Source: Oscillospiraceae bacterium (GTDB lineage Bacteria > Bacillota > Clostridia > Oscillospirales > Acutalibacteraceae). Taken from it: 64,000 nt of DNA. The notes below the pieces were generated by a model. That model made no database searches. It worked only from the letters and a program-made list of their open reading frames with translations, and was not told where the DNA came from. The stretch lies in assembly GCA_031268095.1 (NCBI GenBank), contig JAIRXU010000046.1:1-64000 (forward strand), read 5' to 3'. Below, in pieces: positions 17,024 through 26,623 of the stretch. Every line of letters starts with the position of its first letter. Position 1 is the first letter of the stretch. Position numbers and translations under genes: made by a program.

Positions 17024-17422
17024 ATGCAAATCACAGATTCCATTGCCGACATGCTCACCCGCATCCGCAACGCCAACGCGGCCAAGCACGATTCGGTCAA
17101 GATCCCCGCGTCCAATATGAAAAAGGCCATCGCGAAAATCCTGCTGGACGAAGGGTATATCAAGAACTTCAAGGTCGTCGAAGACGGCAAGCAGGGGATC
17201 ATCGATATCGCCCTGAAATACGGCCCCAATAAGTCCCAGGTCATCACCGGCCTGCGCCGCGTTTCAAAACCCGGCCTGCGGATTTATTCCGGCTGCGAAG
17301 AGATCCCCAAGGTCATGCGCGGCCTGGGTATCGCGATTCTTTCGACGCCGCAGGGCGTTATGACAGACCGGGCCGCCCGCAAACAGAACGTCGGCGGGGA
17401 AGTCCTGGCGTTTATTTGGTAA
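17024..17422 (+). CDS. rpsH: 30S ribosomal protein S8
   Basis: 132 residues. [30 protein letters not shown] at the N-terminus and [14 protein letters not shown] at the C-terminus are typical. S8 organises the 16S central domain and in E. coli represses the spc operon. ATG 17024 was chosen over the track start (ATG 17006) because GGAGG lies 9 bp before it. The 107-bp gap before it holds nothing recognisable. Confidence 0.97.
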   Translation: MQITDSIADMLTRIRNANAAKHDSVKIPASNMKKAIAKILLDEGYIKNFKVVEDGKQGIIDIALKYGPNKSQVITGLRRVSKPGLRIYSGCEEIPKVMRGLGIAILSTPQGVMTDRAARKQNVGGEVLAFIW

Positions 17423-17439
17423 AAGGAGGTGCTGACATC

Positions 17440-17982
17440 ATGTCCCGAATCGGAAGGCTGCCCATTGCGATCCCTGTCGGTGTGGACGTCACCATTGACG
17501 GCAGCACCGTGACGGTGAAGGGCCCGAAAGGTACCCTCAGCCGCCAGATCCATCCCAACATCACCGTGTCCCGGGAGGAAAATGTCCTCCGCGTCACCCG
17601 GCCCAACGACGCGCAGCAGAACCGCGCGCTGCATGGCCTGACCCGTTCCCTGGTGGCCAACATGGTCGCCGGCGTGTCCCAGGGGTTCCGCAAGGAGCTT
17701 GAGGTCAGCGGCGTCGGCTACCGCGCCCAGCAGCAGGGAAAAGACCTGGTCCTCAACGTTGGCTATTCGCACCAAGTGATCGTGAAAGCCGTCGAAGGCA
17801 TCACCATCGAAGTCCCCGGCCCCAACCGGGTGGTGATTTCCGGTGCGGATAAACAGCAGGTCGGCCAGTTCGCTGCCGAAGTGCGCGAGAAACGCCCGCC
17901 GGAACCCTATAAGGGCAAAGGAATCAAGTATGCCGGCGAGATCATCCGCCGCAAGGAAGGCAAGACCGGCAAAGGCAAGTAA
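17440..17982 (+). CDS. rplF: 50S ribosomal protein L6
   Basis: 180 residues. [15 protein letters not shown] is followed by two similar alpha/beta domains, with [24 protein letters not shown] in the second and [16 protein letters not shown] near the C-terminus. It binds near the sarcin-ricin loop. ATG 17440 (after AAAAGGAGG) replaces the upstream GTG of the track. Confidence 0.97.
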   Translation: MSRIGRLPIAIPVGVDVTIDGSTVTVKGPKGTLSRQIHPNITVSREENVLRVTRPNDAQQNRALHGLTRSLVANMVAGVSQGFRKELEVSGVGYRAQQQGKDLVLNVGYSHQVIVKAVEGITIEVPGPNRVVISGADKQQVGQFAAEVREKRPPEPYKGKGIKYAGEIIRRKEGKTGKGK

Positions 17983-18006
17983 AGGGTAGCAAAGGAGTGA
18001 AACGCC

Positions 18007-18366
18007 ATGGTAACTCGACCGGACAGCAATCAGGCCCGGCAGAAACGGCATAGACGCGTACGGGGCAAAGTCTCCGGCACCGCCCAGCGGCCCCGCCTGA
18101 ACGTATACCGCTCCCTCCAAAACATCTACGCGCAGATTATTGACGATACGGCGGGCAAGACGCTCGTCTCCGCCTCCAGCGTCGAGAAAGCGTTCGAAGA
18201 GTACGGCGGGAACAAAGCCTCCGCCCGCAAAATCGGCCAGGTTCTGGCCCGGCGCGCGGCGGAGAAGGGCATTGCCGAAGTGGTGTTCGACCGCGGCGGC
18301 TACATCTACCACGGGCGGGTGCTTGAGCTCGCCGAAGGCGCCCGCGAGGGTGGCCTGAAGTTCTAG
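18007..18366 (+). CDS. rplR: 50S ribosomal protein L18
   Basis: 119 residues. [37 protein letters not shown] and [28 protein letters not shown] are the L18 signatures. It binds 5S rRNA together with L5. Confidence 0.98.
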   Translation: MVTRPDSNQARQKRHRRVRGKVSGTAQRPRLNVYRSLQNIYAQIIDDTAGKTLVSASSVEKAFEEYGGNKASARKIGQVLARRAAEKGIAEVVFDRGGYIYHGRVLELAEGAREGGLKF

Positions 18367-18381
18367 TAAGGAGGAAAACCA

Positions 18382-18882
18382 GTGGCTAAGATTGATGCAG
18401 CGGGGCTGGAGCTGACCGAACGGGTCGTCGCCATCAACCGCGTATCCAAGACGGTCAAGGGCGGCCGTATCTTCAAGTTCTCGGCCCTCGTCGTCGTCGG
18501 CGACGGCAACGGCATCGTTGGCTTCGGCCTGGGGAAATCGGGCGAAGTCCCGGACGCCATCCGCAAGGGCATTGAAGACGCGAAGAAGAACCTGTTCAAG
18601 GTTGCCCTGCGCGGCACCTCGATCCCCCACGAGATCCTCGGCAAGTTCGGCGCGGGCGTAGTGCTGCTGAAACCCGCTGCCCCCGGTACCGGCGTTATCG
18701 CCGGCGGCCCGGTGCGCGCGGTGGTGGAAACCGTCGGTATCCGCGACATCCGTACCAAGGCACTGCGGTCCAATAATCCCTGTAATGTGGTTCGCGCCAC
18801 ATTGGACGGTCTCTCCAAACTCCGCAATGCGGACGAGGTGGCCGCCATCCGCGGCAAGTCCGCCGCTGAGATTTTAGGTTAA
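18382..18882 (+). CDS. rpsE: 30S ribosomal protein S5
   Basis: 166 residues with GTG start after AAGGAGG. An N-terminal double-stranded-RNA-binding part ([49 protein letters not shown]) and a C-terminal domain are present. It acts in decoding fidelity and mRNA entry. Length and motifs are normal. Confidence 0.98.
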   Translation: MAKIDAAGLELTERVVAINRVSKTVKGGRIFKFSALVVVGDGNGIVGFGLGKSGEVPDAIRKGIEDAKKNLFKVALRGTSIPHEILGKFGAGVVLLKPAAPGTGVIAGGPVRAVVETVGIRDIRTKALRSNNPCNVVRATLDGLSKLRNADEVAAIRGKSAAEILG

Positions 18883-18896
18883 GGAGGGTGGACGTC

Positions 18897-19106
18897 ATGG
18901 CAAATCCGGCAACCCTTTCGGTTCGGCTGGTGCGCAGCCTCATCGGCTGCAAGCCCAACCAGGTCGCCACCGCCCACGCGCTCGGCCTGTTCCGTACGGG
19001 CGACGCGAGCACCCAGCCCGATAACGCCGCCACCCGCGGCAAGATCCGAGTGCTGGCTCACCTGCTCGAGGTGAGGGAAACCACGCAAGGAGGTGCACAA
19101 GCATGA
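18897..19106 (+). CDS. rpmD: 50S ribosomal protein L30
   Basis: 69 residues, slightly longer than the usual bacterial 59-60 because of a tail after [31 protein letters not shown] identifies it. ATG 18897 follows AAGGAGGG; the track ATG at 18888 is too close. Four-base ATGA overlap with rplO. Confidence 0.95.
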   Translation: MANPATLSVRLVRSLIGCKPNQVATAHALGLFRTGDASTQPDNAATRGKIRVLAHLLEVRETTQGGAQA

Positions 19107-19546
19107 GGTTGCACGACCTTTCTCCCGCGCCGGGCTCTACCAAAGAGCGCAAGCGCATCGGCCGCGGCCACGGCTCCGGTCAGGGTAAAACCGCCGGCAA
19201 AGGCCATAAAGGCCAGAAAGCCCGTTCCGGCGGCAGCATCCGTCCCGGTTTCGAAGGTGGCCAGACGCCCCTCCAGATCCGGGTGCCAAAACGCGGATTC
19301 ACCAACATTTTCCGGACCGAATACGCCATTGTGGGCCTGGATACCCTGGAAGCCAGCTTCGACCAAGGAGCCGTTGTCGATGCCCAGGCGCTGGTCGAAA
19401 AAGGCGTCCTGAAGAAGACCCTCGCCGGTGTTAAAATCCTGGCCAATGGGACGATCAGCAAGCCCATGACGGTCAAGGCGGCGAAATTTTCGGCGGCGGC
19501 GAAAGCGGCCATCGAGGCGGCAGGCGGAACGGCGGAGGTGATTTAA
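19103..19546 (+). CDS. rplO: 50S ribosomal protein L15
   Basis: 147 residues. [41 protein letters not shown] is the basic N-terminal extension and [23 protein letters not shown] the globular start. Late 50S assembly protein. Its end carries the Shine-Dalgarno of secY. Confidence 0.98.
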   Translation: MRLHDLSPAPGSTKERKRIGRGHGSGQGKTAGKGHKGQKARSGGSIRPGFEGGQTPLQIRVPKRGFTNIFRTEYAIVGLDTLEASFDQGAVVDAQALVEKGVLKKTLAGVKILANGTISKPMTVKAAKFSAAAKAAIEAAGGTAEVI

Positions 19547-19547
19547 C

Positions 19548-20951
19548 ATGCTGCAAACGTTGATCAACGCATGGAAAATTCCCGATATCCGCAAAAAAAT
19601 GCTCTTTACCGCCTTTATTCTGCTGGTCTTCCGGATCGGTTCCGCCCTGACGATTCCCTTCGTCAACATCGGCGAGTCGGGCATCATCAAGGACATCGCG
19701 ACCGACAGCTCCTTCCTCTCGTATTTGAGCATGATGACCGGCAACGCCTTTAACTACGCGACCATTCTGGCCATGTCCATCACCCCCTACATCAACAGCT
19801 CCATCATCATGCAGCTGCTGACCGTAGCCATTCCGGCGCTGGAACGCCTCCAGCAGGAGGGCGAGGAAGGCCGCAAAAAGATTGCCTCCATCACCCGCTA
19901 CGTCACCATCGGTTTGGGCCTGATGCAGTCTTTGGCGTATTATTTCTTCATTCGCAACGGCGGCGGCGACGGCACAGTCAAGACCTTCCTGTTGACCGAC
20001 GCCAGCGGCGAGCTCTTTACCGGCCCGATCGCGGTGCTTCAGGCGCTGGTGATCATCTCTGTCCTGACGGCGGGCGCGGGCCTGACCATGTGGCTGGGCG
20101 AGCGGATCAATGAAAAAGGCATCGGCAACGGCGTCTCGATCCTCCTGTTCGCCGGCATCATTGCCCGAATCCCAACCATCGTTTCCCAGCTCTATAGCCC
20201 CGATCCCAAAGTGGGCGGCTATTTCTTCCGCGGCGGCCCGTATTATGTCCTGGCCCCCTTGGCGGGCATTCTGATGCTGGCGATCATCGCGTTTATTGTC
20301 TGGATGGACAACGCCGAGCGCCGCATTCCGGTGCAGTACGCCAAACGCGTTGTCGGCCGGAAGATGTATGGCGGCCAGAGCACCCACATCCCCATTAAGG
20401 TCAATATGTCCGGTGTGCTTCCCGTCATCTTCGCCAGTTCCATCCTCTCCCTGCCGCCGACGGTGGAAATGTTCATCAAGACCCCGGCGGAAGGGTCGTT
20501 CTGGGCGAAGTTCTTCTCGGTTTTCACCCAGGCCCACCCGGTCTATATCCCCATTTACTTTGTGCTGATCATCGCTTTTGCGTATTTCTATTCCAGCATT
20601 CAGTATAACCCGGTGGAGATGGCCAACAACATCCGCAAAAACAGCGGATCCGTCCCCGGTCTGCGGCCCGGGAAACCCACCTCTGATTATATTCAGAAGA
20701 TTCTTTCCCGCATTACCCTGCTGGGCGCGCTGCTGCTGAGCGTCGTTGCGCTCTTCCCGGTCGTGTTCTCCCAGCTTTCGAGCCTGATCCTCAAAGCCGC
20801 GCATTTCCTCGATCAGAGCGGCAATCCGTATACCATGAATGTTTCCATGGGCGGCACCTCCATCATCATTATGGTCGGTGTGGCGCTGGAGACGGTGAAG
20901 CAGCTGGAAAGCCAGATGATGATGCGCCATTACAAAGGCTTTCTGGATTAA
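19548..20951 (+). CDS. secY: Protein translocase subunit SecY
   Basis: 467 residues, somewhat longer than the about 430-440 residues of many SecY proteins, mostly through longer loops. Ten transmembrane helices are expected. SMTGNAFNYATILAMSITPYINSSIIMQLLTVAIPALE is the second-helix/plug region; GVSILLFAGIIARIP, QYAKRVVG, INMSGVLPVIFASSIL-like and GSVPGLRPGKPTSDYI follow. It forms the membrane channel for SecA- and ribosome-driven export. Coupled to rplO (1 bp apart) and followed directly by map. Confidence 0.97.
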   Translation: MLQTLINAWKIPDIRKKMLFTAFILLVFRIGSALTIPFVNIGESGIIKDIATDSSFLSYLSMMTGNAFNYATILAMSITPYINSSIIMQLLTVAIPALERLQQEGEEGRKKIASITRYVTIGLGLMQSLAYYFFIRNGGGDGTVKTFLLTDASGELFTGPIAVLQALVIISVLTAGAGLTMWLGERINEKGIGNGVSILLFAGIIARIPTIVSQLYSPDPKVGGYFFRGGPYYVLAPLAGILMLAIIAFIVWMDNAERRIPVQYAKRVVGRKMYGGQSTHIPIKVNMSGVLPVIFASSILSLPPTVEMFIKTPAEGSFWAKFFSVFTQAHPVYIPIYFVLIIAFAYFYSSIQYNPVEMANNIRKNSGSVPGLRPGKPTSDYIQKILSRITLLGALLLSVVALFPVVFSQLSSLILKAAHFLDQSGNPYTMNVSMGGTSIIIMVGVALETVKQLESQMMMRHYKGFLD

Positions 20952-20962
20952 GTAGGACGATT

Positions 20963-21718
20963 ATGATAGCTTTGAAAACAGCGCGGGAATTGGCCCTGAT
21001 GCGAGAGGCCGGCAAGATTGCCGCGGAAGCCCTCCGTCTGGTGGGCGAGGCGGTGCGGCCCGGCGTCACCACGGCGCAGCTGAACCAGATTGCCCATCGG
21101 GCCATTACCCGCCACGGCGCGGTCCCCACTTTCCTTGGATACAATGGCTTCCCCGCCGCGGCCTGCATCTCTGTCAACGATGAAATCATCCACGGCATCC
21201 CTTCCGCCCGGCGCGTCCTGCGGGAAGGGGACTTGGTCAGCGTCGATCTGGGCGCGACTTACCAGGGCTATGTGGGCGATACCGCCGCTTCCTTCGCGGC
21301 CGGTGTCCTTTCTCCCGAGGCCCGGCGCCTGTCCGATACCACCCGCGAGAGCCTCTTTCAAGGCATCGGCGCGGCGGTTGCGGGCGGAAAACTGGGAGAC
21401 ATCGGCGCGGCGGTGCAGCGGCACTGTGAGGCACAAGGCTATAGCCTTGTGCGGGAGTATACCGGCCACGGCGTAGGCCGGGCGCTCCATGAAGATCCTG
21501 CGGTGCCAAACGTCGGCCTCCCCGGCCACGGGATCCGCCTCAAGCCCGGCATGGTCCTGGCCATCGAACCGATGGTGAACCAGGGCCGGATGGAAATCCG
21601 CACGATGCCGGACAAATGGACGATCAAGACCCGGGACGGCAAGCTCTCCGCTCATTTTGAGCATACCGTCGCCATTACGCCGGACGGTCCAGTGATCCTG
21701 ACGATGGGGGAAAGCTGA
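20963..21718 (+). CDS. map: Type I methionine aminopeptidase
   Basis: 251 residues. It removes the initiator methionine from new proteins. The pita-bread fold is recognised from NGFPAAACISVNDEIIHGIPS, VSVDLGATYQGYVGDTAASF (metal-binding Asp pair), EYTGHGVGRALHEDPAVPN (metal-binding His) and KPGMVLAIEPMVN (Glu), with HFEHTVAITPDGP at the C-terminus. It lacks the N-terminal zinc/SH3 extension of some clostridial paralogues. In many Bacillota adk lies between secY and map; it is missing here. Confidence 0.96.
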   Translation: MIALKTARELALMREAGKIAAEALRLVGEAVRPGVTTAQLNQIAHRAITRHGAVPTFLGYNGFPAAACISVNDEIIHGIPSARRVLREGDLVSVDLGATYQGYVGDTAASFAAGVLSPEARRLSDTTRESLFQGIGAAVAGGKLGDIGAAVQRHCEAQGYSLVREYTGHGVGRALHEDPAVPNVGLPGHGIRLKPGMVLAIEPMVNQGRMEIRTMPDKWTIKTRDGKLSAHFEHTVAITPDGPVILTMGES

Positions 21719-22012
21719 ATGCACGACAAGATATTTCCCCGGAAATCCTGGGTCAGAGGCGCTGTCGTGCGGTCTCTCGCCGGCAGGGATGCGGGAAAAT
21801 TCCTGTGCGTGACGGGAGAGAGCGAAACCGCCCCGTTGCTCTGCGACGGGAAGGACCGCCCCCTGGCGCGCCCCAAACGCAAGAACCCCCGGCACGTGCA
21901 GCCTCTCCCTGGTGTGGCGCTTTCGCCGGCGGACCTGGCAGGGAATCATGCCCTGCGCCGGGCCCTGCGCAGGCTGGAAGACCAATGGCCCGGTCCGTCT
22001 ACCGAATCCTGA
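21719..22012 (+). CDS. KOW-domain RNA-binding protein (L14e-like)
   Basis: 97 residues. The start FPRKSWVRGAVVRSLAGRDAGKFLCVTG is a KOW-type beta barrel like that of eukaryotic/archaeal L14e and L6e, followed by a basic segment (RPLARPKRKNPRHVQ). Small proteins of this type are regularly found between map and infA in Clostridia; their role is unproven, with RNA or ribosome binding likely. ATG directly follows the map stop, and GGGGGAAAG at the map end serves as ribosome site. Confidence 0.75.
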   Translation: MHDKIFPRKSWVRGAVVRSLAGRDAGKFLCVTGESETAPLLCDGKDRPLARPKRKNPRHVQPLPGVALSPADLAGNHALRRALRRLEDQWPGPSTES

Positions 22013-22026
22013 AAGGGTGATGTTTG

Positions 22027-22245
22027 ATGTCGAAACAAGACATGATCGAGATCGAGGGCATCGTCGTCGAAGCCCTGCCCAACGCCACCTTTCAGGTGGA
22101 GCTGGCCAACGGACACAAAATCCTTGCCCATATCTCCGGCAAACTGCGGATGAATTACATTCGCATCTTGCCCGGAGACAAGGTAACGGTGGAAATGTCC
22201 CCTTATGACCTGACCCGCGGACGCATTACCTGGCGCTCCAAATAA
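22027..22245 (+). CDS. infA: Translation initiation factor IF-1
   Basis: 72 residues. [72 protein letters not shown] is the classical OB-fold factor that occupies the ribosomal A site during initiation. Start is ATG 22027 after GAAAGGG; the track TTG just upstream is less likely. Confidence 0.98.
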   Translation: MSKQDMIEIEGIVVEALPNATFQVELANGHKILAHISGKLRMNYIRILPGDKVTVEMSPYDLTRGRITWRSK

Positions 22246-22291
22246 AAAACAGCGAAGGTCCAGTCTATCCAGCGAAACGGAGGAATTTCCC

Positions 22292-22405
22292 ATGAAAGTT
22301 CGGCCTTCTGTCAAGAAGATTTGCGAAAAGTGCAAGATCATCCGCCGCAAAGGGCGTGTCATGGTGATCTGTGAAAACCCCAAGCATAAGCAGCGCCAGG
22401 GCTGA
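22292..22405 (+). CDS. rpmJ: 50S ribosomal protein L36 (zinc-binding form)
   Basis: 37 residues, too short for the ORF track. [20 protein letters not shown], then [13 protein letters not shown]. The CxxC, C and H ligands make the zinc-binding version. Strong ribosome site (CGGAGGA). It lies between infA and rpsM, the standard position. Confidence 0.97.
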   Translation: MKVRPSVKKICEKCKIIRRKGRVMVICENPKHKQRQG

Positions 22406-22437
22406 GCCCGGCGTACCCTGAATGGAGGAACTGTACC

Positions 22438-22806
22438 ATGGCTCGTATTTCAGGTGTGGACCTGCCCCGGGATAAGCGGATCGAGATCGCGCTGACTTAT
22501 ATCCTGGGCATCGGCCGCAAAACCGCAAGCGATATCATCAAAGCCACTGGCGTCAACCCCGACACCCGGGTCAAAGACCTCACGGAGGAGGACGTCTCCA
22601 AACTCCGTGAATACATTGACCGCAGCATCAGAGTGGAGGGCGATATCCGCCGCGACCAGGCGTTCGACATTAAGCGCCTGATCGAAATCGGCTGTTATCG
22701 CGGTGTGCGCCACCGCAAGGGCCTGCCCGTGCGCGGACAGCGCTCCAAGACAAACGCCCGCACCCGCAAGGGTCCCAAGAAGACCATTGCCAACAAGAAG
22801 AAGTAA
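22438..22806 (+). CDS. rpsM: 30S ribosomal protein S13
   Basis: 122 residues. [26 protein letters not shown] and the C-terminal [28 protein letters not shown] are standard. It bridges the 30S head to the 50S subunit and contacts P-site tRNA. Start of the alpha-operon part. Confidence 0.98.
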   Translation: MARISGVDLPRDKRIEIALTYILGIGRKTASDIIKATGVNPDTRVKDLTEEDVSKLREYIDRSIRVEGDIRRDQAFDIKRLIEIGCYRGVRHRKGLPVRGQRSKTNARTRKGPKKTIANKKK

Positions 22807-22818
22807 GGAGAGGAAACT

Positions 22819-23226
22819 ATGGCACCCAAAACCGCAGCCAAAAAGACGGCCGGGACCCGCCGCCGCCGCGAGCGCAAGAATGTCGAGCGCGGGGCTGTCC
22901 ACATCCAATCCACCTTCAACAACACCATCGTGACCATCACGGATACGCTCGGCAACGCCCTGTCTTGGGCCAGCGCCGGGGAAATGGGATTCCGCGGATC
23001 CAAGAAGTCCACCCCCTTCGCCGCGCAAACCGCCGCCGAAACCGCGGCCCGCGCCGCCATGGAGCATGGACTGAAGACGGTGGAAGTCTTCGTCAAGGGC
23101 CCGGGCGCCGGGCGCGAAGCCGCCATCCGCGCGCTGCAAACCGCCGGGCTGGACGTCACGCTGATCAAAGACGTGACCCCCATCCCCCATAACGGCTGCC
23201 GCCCGCCGAAGCGCCGCCGCGTCTAA
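22819..23226 (+). CDS. rpsK: 30S ribosomal protein S11
   Basis: 135 residues. [46 protein letters not shown] and the C-terminal [18 protein letters not shown] are diagnostic. It is a 30S platform protein near the mRNA exit. Confidence 0.98.
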   Translation: MAPKTAAKKTAGTRRRRERKNVERGAVHIQSTFNNTIVTITDTLGNALSWASAGEMGFRGSKKSTPFAAQTAAETAARAAMEHGLKTVEVFVKGPGAGREAAIRALQTAGLDVTLIKDVTPIPHNGCRPPKRRRV

Positions 23227-23258
23227 CCCACGACTACGAATTTTGGAGGTGCATTACC

Positions 23259-23885
23259 ATGGCAAGATATACCGGTGCGGTATGTAAGCTTTGCCGCCGG
23301 GAGGGCAAAAAACTCTTCCTGAAAGGCGACCGCTGCTATACCGGCAAGTGCTCCATCGAGCGCCGCTCCTATGCGCCGGGGCAGCACGGCCAGAGCCGCA
23401 AAAAAACGTCCGAGTACGGCATCCAGCTGCGCGCCAAGCAGCTCGCCCGCCGCTACTATGGCCTGGCGGAAGGCCAGTTCCACAAGTATTTCCTCATGGC
23501 AGAGCGTAAACAGGGCGTGACAGGCGAAAACCTGCTGCGCATCTGCGAGAGCCGCCTGGATAACGTCGTTTACCTGCTGGGCTGGGGGAGTTCCCGCGCG
23601 GAAAGCCGTCAACTCGTCACCCACGGCCACTTCAAAGTCAACGGCCACAAAGTGGATATCCCCTCCTACCTGCTCAAAGCCGGTGATGTTGTCAGCATCA
23701 AGGAAAAGAGCAGGGAGAGTGAAAAGATCCAATCGGCGCTGGAAAATAATTCCGCGCGTCCCGTCCCGCAGTGGCTGGATCTCAACCGGGAAATCGCTGA
23801 GGCGAAAATTCTCAGCTTGCCCGAACGGGAACAGATCGCGGCTCCGGTGGAGGAACACCTCATCGTTGAGTTCTACTCCAAGTAA
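23259..23885 (+). CDS. rpsD: 30S ribosomal protein S4 (cysteine-containing form)
   Basis: 208 residues. The N-terminal part has CKLCRREG and GDRC....C, giving four cysteines that can bind zinc, and the S4 RNA-binding domain follows ([45 protein letters not shown]). S4 starts 30S assembly and often regulates the alpha operon. A structured spacer separates it from rpoA. Confidence 0.97.
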   Translation: MARYTGAVCKLCRREGKKLFLKGDRCYTGKCSIERRSYAPGQHGQSRKKTSEYGIQLRAKQLARRYYGLAEGQFHKYFLMAERKQGVTGENLLRICESRLDNVVYLLGWGSSRAESRQLVTHGHFKVNGHKVDIPSYLLKAGDVVSIKEKSRESEKIQSALENNSARPVPQWLDLNREIAEAKILSLPEREQIAAPVEEHLIVEFYSK

Positions 23886-23890
23886 TCCTG

Positions 23891-23938
23891 GGGCGCGTCG
23901 CGGCCGAAGAAATTGTCAATTTTTTCCGCGCGGCGCCC
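23891..23938 (+). other. Long imperfect hairpin between rpsD and rpoA
   Basis: GGGCGCGTCGCGG and CCGCGCGGCGCCC pair at 11 of 13 positions around a loop that itself contains AATTG-T-CAATT and a run of six Ts. The T-run lies inside the loop, not after the stem, so it is not a standard plus-strand terminator. It may be an mRNA processing or stability element. Confidence 0.4.
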
Positions 23939-23999
23939 GTGTCCCGGAGGAATGAACTCCCAAGTACCGGCCCCCGCGCATTGAAAGGGAGGTTTCTGC

Positions 24000-24950
24000 A
24001 TGATAGGAATCGAGAAGCCCAAAATTGAAACGACGGACCTGCTGCCTGACGGCACCTACGGCAAGTTTGTGGTGGAACCGCTGGAGCGCGGCTTCGGCAC
24101 GACGCTTGGCAATTCCCTGCGGCGTGTGTTGCTGTCCTCCCTCCCCGGCTTCGCCATTACCTCCGCAAAGATCGACGGCATCCTTCACGAGTTTTCAACC
24201 GTCCCCGGCGTGAAGGAAGACGTGACAGAAATTGTGCTCAACCTCAAAAGCGTGATTCTCAAGATCCAGGGCGACGAAGAGAAGCGCCTGTATGTAGAGG
24301 CCGAGTCGGCCGGAGAAGTCACCGCCGCGGATATCCAGACGGATTCCGAAGTGGAGATCATCAACCCCGACCTGCACATTGCGACCCTGGGCGAGGGCGC
24401 CCGACTCTCGATGGAGCTGACGTGCGACAAAGGACGCGGTTATGTCTCCGCCGAGCGCAATAAGCAGTTGATCAGCCCCCCCATCGGCGTGATTGCAATC
24501 GACTCGATCTATTCCCCGGTGCTGAAAGTCAATTACACCGTGGAGAATACCCGCGTGGGTCAGATTACCGACTACGATAAGCTGACGCTGGAGGTTTGGA
24601 CCGACGGCACCACCCCCGCTCAGGAGGCGGTTTCGCTGGGAGCCAAGATCCTCAATGAACACCTCACCCTGTTCGCGGATCTCTCCGATGAGATCTACGA
24701 CACGGAAATCATGGTCGTCAAGAACGACAGCAGCAAAGAAAAAGTGCTGGAGATGACCATTGATGATCTTGACCTGTCTGTTCGATCGTATAACTGCCTC
24801 AAGCGGGCAGGCATTAACACAGTGGAAGACCTGATCTCCAAGACCGGCGACGACATGATGAAGGTCCGCAACCTCGGCCGTAAGTCGCTGGATGAAGTCA
24901 TTGCCAAGCTCACCTCCCTGGGGCTCGAGCTGCGCAGGGACGAAGAATAA
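24000..24950 (+). CDS. rpoA: RNA polymerase alpha subunit
   Basis: 316 residues, normal length. The N-terminal dimerisation domain has the typical [28 protein letters not shown] motif; after a linker near residue 230-245 the C-terminal domain contains [40 protein letters not shown], which binds UP elements and activators. GAAAGGGAGG precedes the ATG. Confidence 0.98.
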   Translation: MIGIEKPKIETTDLLPDGTYGKFVVEPLERGFGTTLGNSLRRVLLSSLPGFAITSAKIDGILHEFSTVPGVKEDVTEIVLNLKSVILKIQGDEEKRLYVEAESAGEVTAADIQTDSEVEIINPDLHIATLGEGARLSMELTCDKGRGYVSAERNKQLISPPIGVIAIDSIYSPVLKVNYTVENTRVGQITDYDKLTLEVWTDGTTPAQEAVSLGAKILNEHLTLFADLSDEIYDTEIMVVKNDSSKEKVLEMTIDDLDLSVRSYNCLKRAGINTVEDLISKTGDDMMKVRNLGRKSLDEVIAKLTSLGLELRRDEE

Positions 24951-25012
24951 CCGGCAGCCCCTGCTTCGTGTGACCGCTGTCACACATGATCAAGGAAGGA
25001 GTGTGAACTACC

Positions 25013-25426
25013 ATGCCTGGCACCAGAAAATTGGGCCGGACCACCGACCACCGCCTGGCCATGCTGCGCGGCTTGGTTACCTATCTGCTGGAGAACGGCC
25101 GGATCGAAACCACCGTCACCCGCGCCAAGGAAGTGCGCGCCCTGGCGGAAAAAATGATCACCGTCGCCAAGAACAATACCCTTGCCGCCAAGCGGCAGGC
25201 CCTCGCCTTCGTCACAAAGGAAGACGTCGTGAAAAAACTCTTCGATGAGATTGCCCCCGCTTTCGCCGACCGTAGCGGCGGCTATACCCGCATCGTCCGC
25301 ACCGGCCAGCGCCGGGGCGACGCGGCGGAGATGTGCATCATCGAGTTGCTGACCTTCCAAGTGGTAGAAGAGGACAAGAAAAAAGCCAGGGCCCGCGAAA
25401 AGGCCAAGAAGGAAACAGACGAATAA
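25013..25426 (+). CDS. rplQ: 50S ribosomal protein L17
   Basis: 137 residues. [50 protein letters not shown] and [25 protein letters not shown] are the L17 core; the C-terminus is a lysine-rich tail. It is the last gene of the ribosomal block and is followed by a strong terminator. Confidence 0.98.
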   Translation: MPGTRKLGRTTDHRLAMLRGLVTYLLENGRIETTVTRAKEVRALAEKMITVAKNNTLAAKRQALAFVTKEDVVKKLFDEIAPAFADRSGGYTRIVRTGQRRGDAAEMCIIELLTFQVVEEDKKKARAREKAKKETDE

Positions 25427-25439
25427 TTCCCGGAATCCG

Positions 25440-25501
25440 CGGCTGCCTCAGGGCAGGAGAGGCAGTATGGCCTTCCTGCCGGAGGCAGCCGTTGTTTTTT
25501 T
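25440..25501 (+). terminator. Terminator of the ribosomal superoperon
   Basis: CGGCTGCCTC and GAGGCAGCCG form a perfect 10-bp outer stem, with GGCAGGA and TCCTGCC as an inner stem, followed by TTGTTTTTTT. Confidence 0.88.
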
Positions 25502-25522
25502 GTCGGGAGAAAGGAGGTCCCC

Positions 25523-26611
25523 ATGCCGACCGCCACTCTGGTTCCGCCCCCCGCAAAAGAGCGCCTCTGGTTTTGGGATAACACCAAAGCCCTGCTGATT
25601 CTGCTGGTGGTAATTGGCCATGCCTTGGAGATGATCCGGGGCGGCGGCCAAACGGTGCGAAGCATGACCAATCTCATTTATTTTTTCCATATGCCGCTGT
25701 TCATTTTGATTTCCGGCTATTTCAGCAAGCGCCTTCTGGCGGAACATGCCTCCGGCGGAACGCAGGCCCTCCCTGCGCGCCGGGCGGTGGGATTTATAGC
25801 GCTGTTTTTCGGACTGGTCGCGGTGAATACCCTCATCAGATCCGCGGCAACAGGCGCCCTGCATCCCGCAACGCCGCGCCTGCTGGTCCAAAGCGGCGCG
25901 CCTTGGTACCTGCTCGCCTCCGTGTGGTGGATTGCCTTCACCTATGCGCTGGGGACGCTGCGGATGAAACCTTGGCTTTGGCTGACCATTGCGGTGCTTT
26001 GCGGCTTGGCTGTGGGATACGACCAGTCTGTCAATGATTTCTTGGCCTTGCTGCGCGCGGTGAATTACTACCCGTTCTTCCTGCTGGGGGTTCTGTTTCC
26101 AAAGAAAGCCGCCGATTTTTTGCGGAGGCCCTGGGTTCGCGCCCTGGCCGCCGCGGTGCTGGTAGTCGCGCTTGCGCTTGCCCTGTGGCGGATGAACGAC
26201 GGCTTCGGCGCGCTGTTTCCCTTGTTTACGGGCAGGCACCCCTATCGGAATATCCCCGGGGCAGCCCCGTTCCGTTTGGCCGGCCTATACCGCTTGGGGC
26301 ACTATGTTCTTTCCTCGCTGGTCGGCCTGGCCATTGTTTCCGTGATGCCGGACCGCCGGATTCCTTTTGTCTCCGTTCTGGGCAGCCGCACCCTCCAAGT
26401 CTATCTCTGGCAGAGTGTGCTGTTTTCGGCGCTGTATTCCTTCGGTGTGCAGGCGGTCCCCGCCCAGGTGCTGCCGCTGCCGGTCTACCTGCTGTTCGCC
26501 GCTGCGCTGGCCTTTTTCCTCTCGCTCAAACCCCTCGGTGTCCCCGTTGCCTGGCTCCAGAACCTGCGCCTGCCCCGCTGGGCCCGTGTGCCCTCCCAAT
26601 CCAATTCTTAG
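25523..26611 (+). CDS. Membrane acyltransferase (acyltransferase 3 family, fucose 4-O-acetylase-like)
   Basis: 362 residues with about ten hydrophobic helices. The N-terminus FWDNTKALLILLVVIGHALEMI carries the catalytic-type His of the acyltransferase 3 family, followed by IYFFHMPLFILISGYFSKR. Such proteins acetylate sugars of surface polysaccharides at the membrane; the closest recollection is the NolL/COG3594 group, but the substrate is open. GAAAGGAGG precedes ATG 25523. The aldolase-kinase gene starts 12 bp after its stop, so both are probably in one transcript. Confidence 0.78.
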   Translation: MPTATLVPPPAKERLWFWDNTKALLILLVVIGHALEMIRGGGQTVRSMTNLIYFFHMPLFILISGYFSKRLLAEHASGGTQALPARRAVGFIALFFGLVAVNTLIRSAATGALHPATPRLLVQSGAPWYLLASVWWIAFTYALGTLRMKPWLWLTIAVLCGLAVGYDQSVNDFLALLRAVNYYPFFLLGVLFPKKAADFLRRPWVRALAAAVLVVALALALWRMNDGFGALFPLFTGRHPYRNIPGAAPFRLAGLYRLGHYVLSSLVGLAIVSVMPDRRIPFVSVLGSRTLQVYLWQSVLFSALYSFGVQAVPAQVLPLPVYLLFAAALAFFLSLKPLGVPVAWLQNLRLPRWARVPSQSNS

Positions 26612-26623
26612 GGGGAACGATCC

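Noticed and set aside
21891-21900. Second CACGTG core that might be another parS
   Set aside because: Only the central six bases match; the flanks do not fit the 16-bp consensus, and it lies within a coding region.
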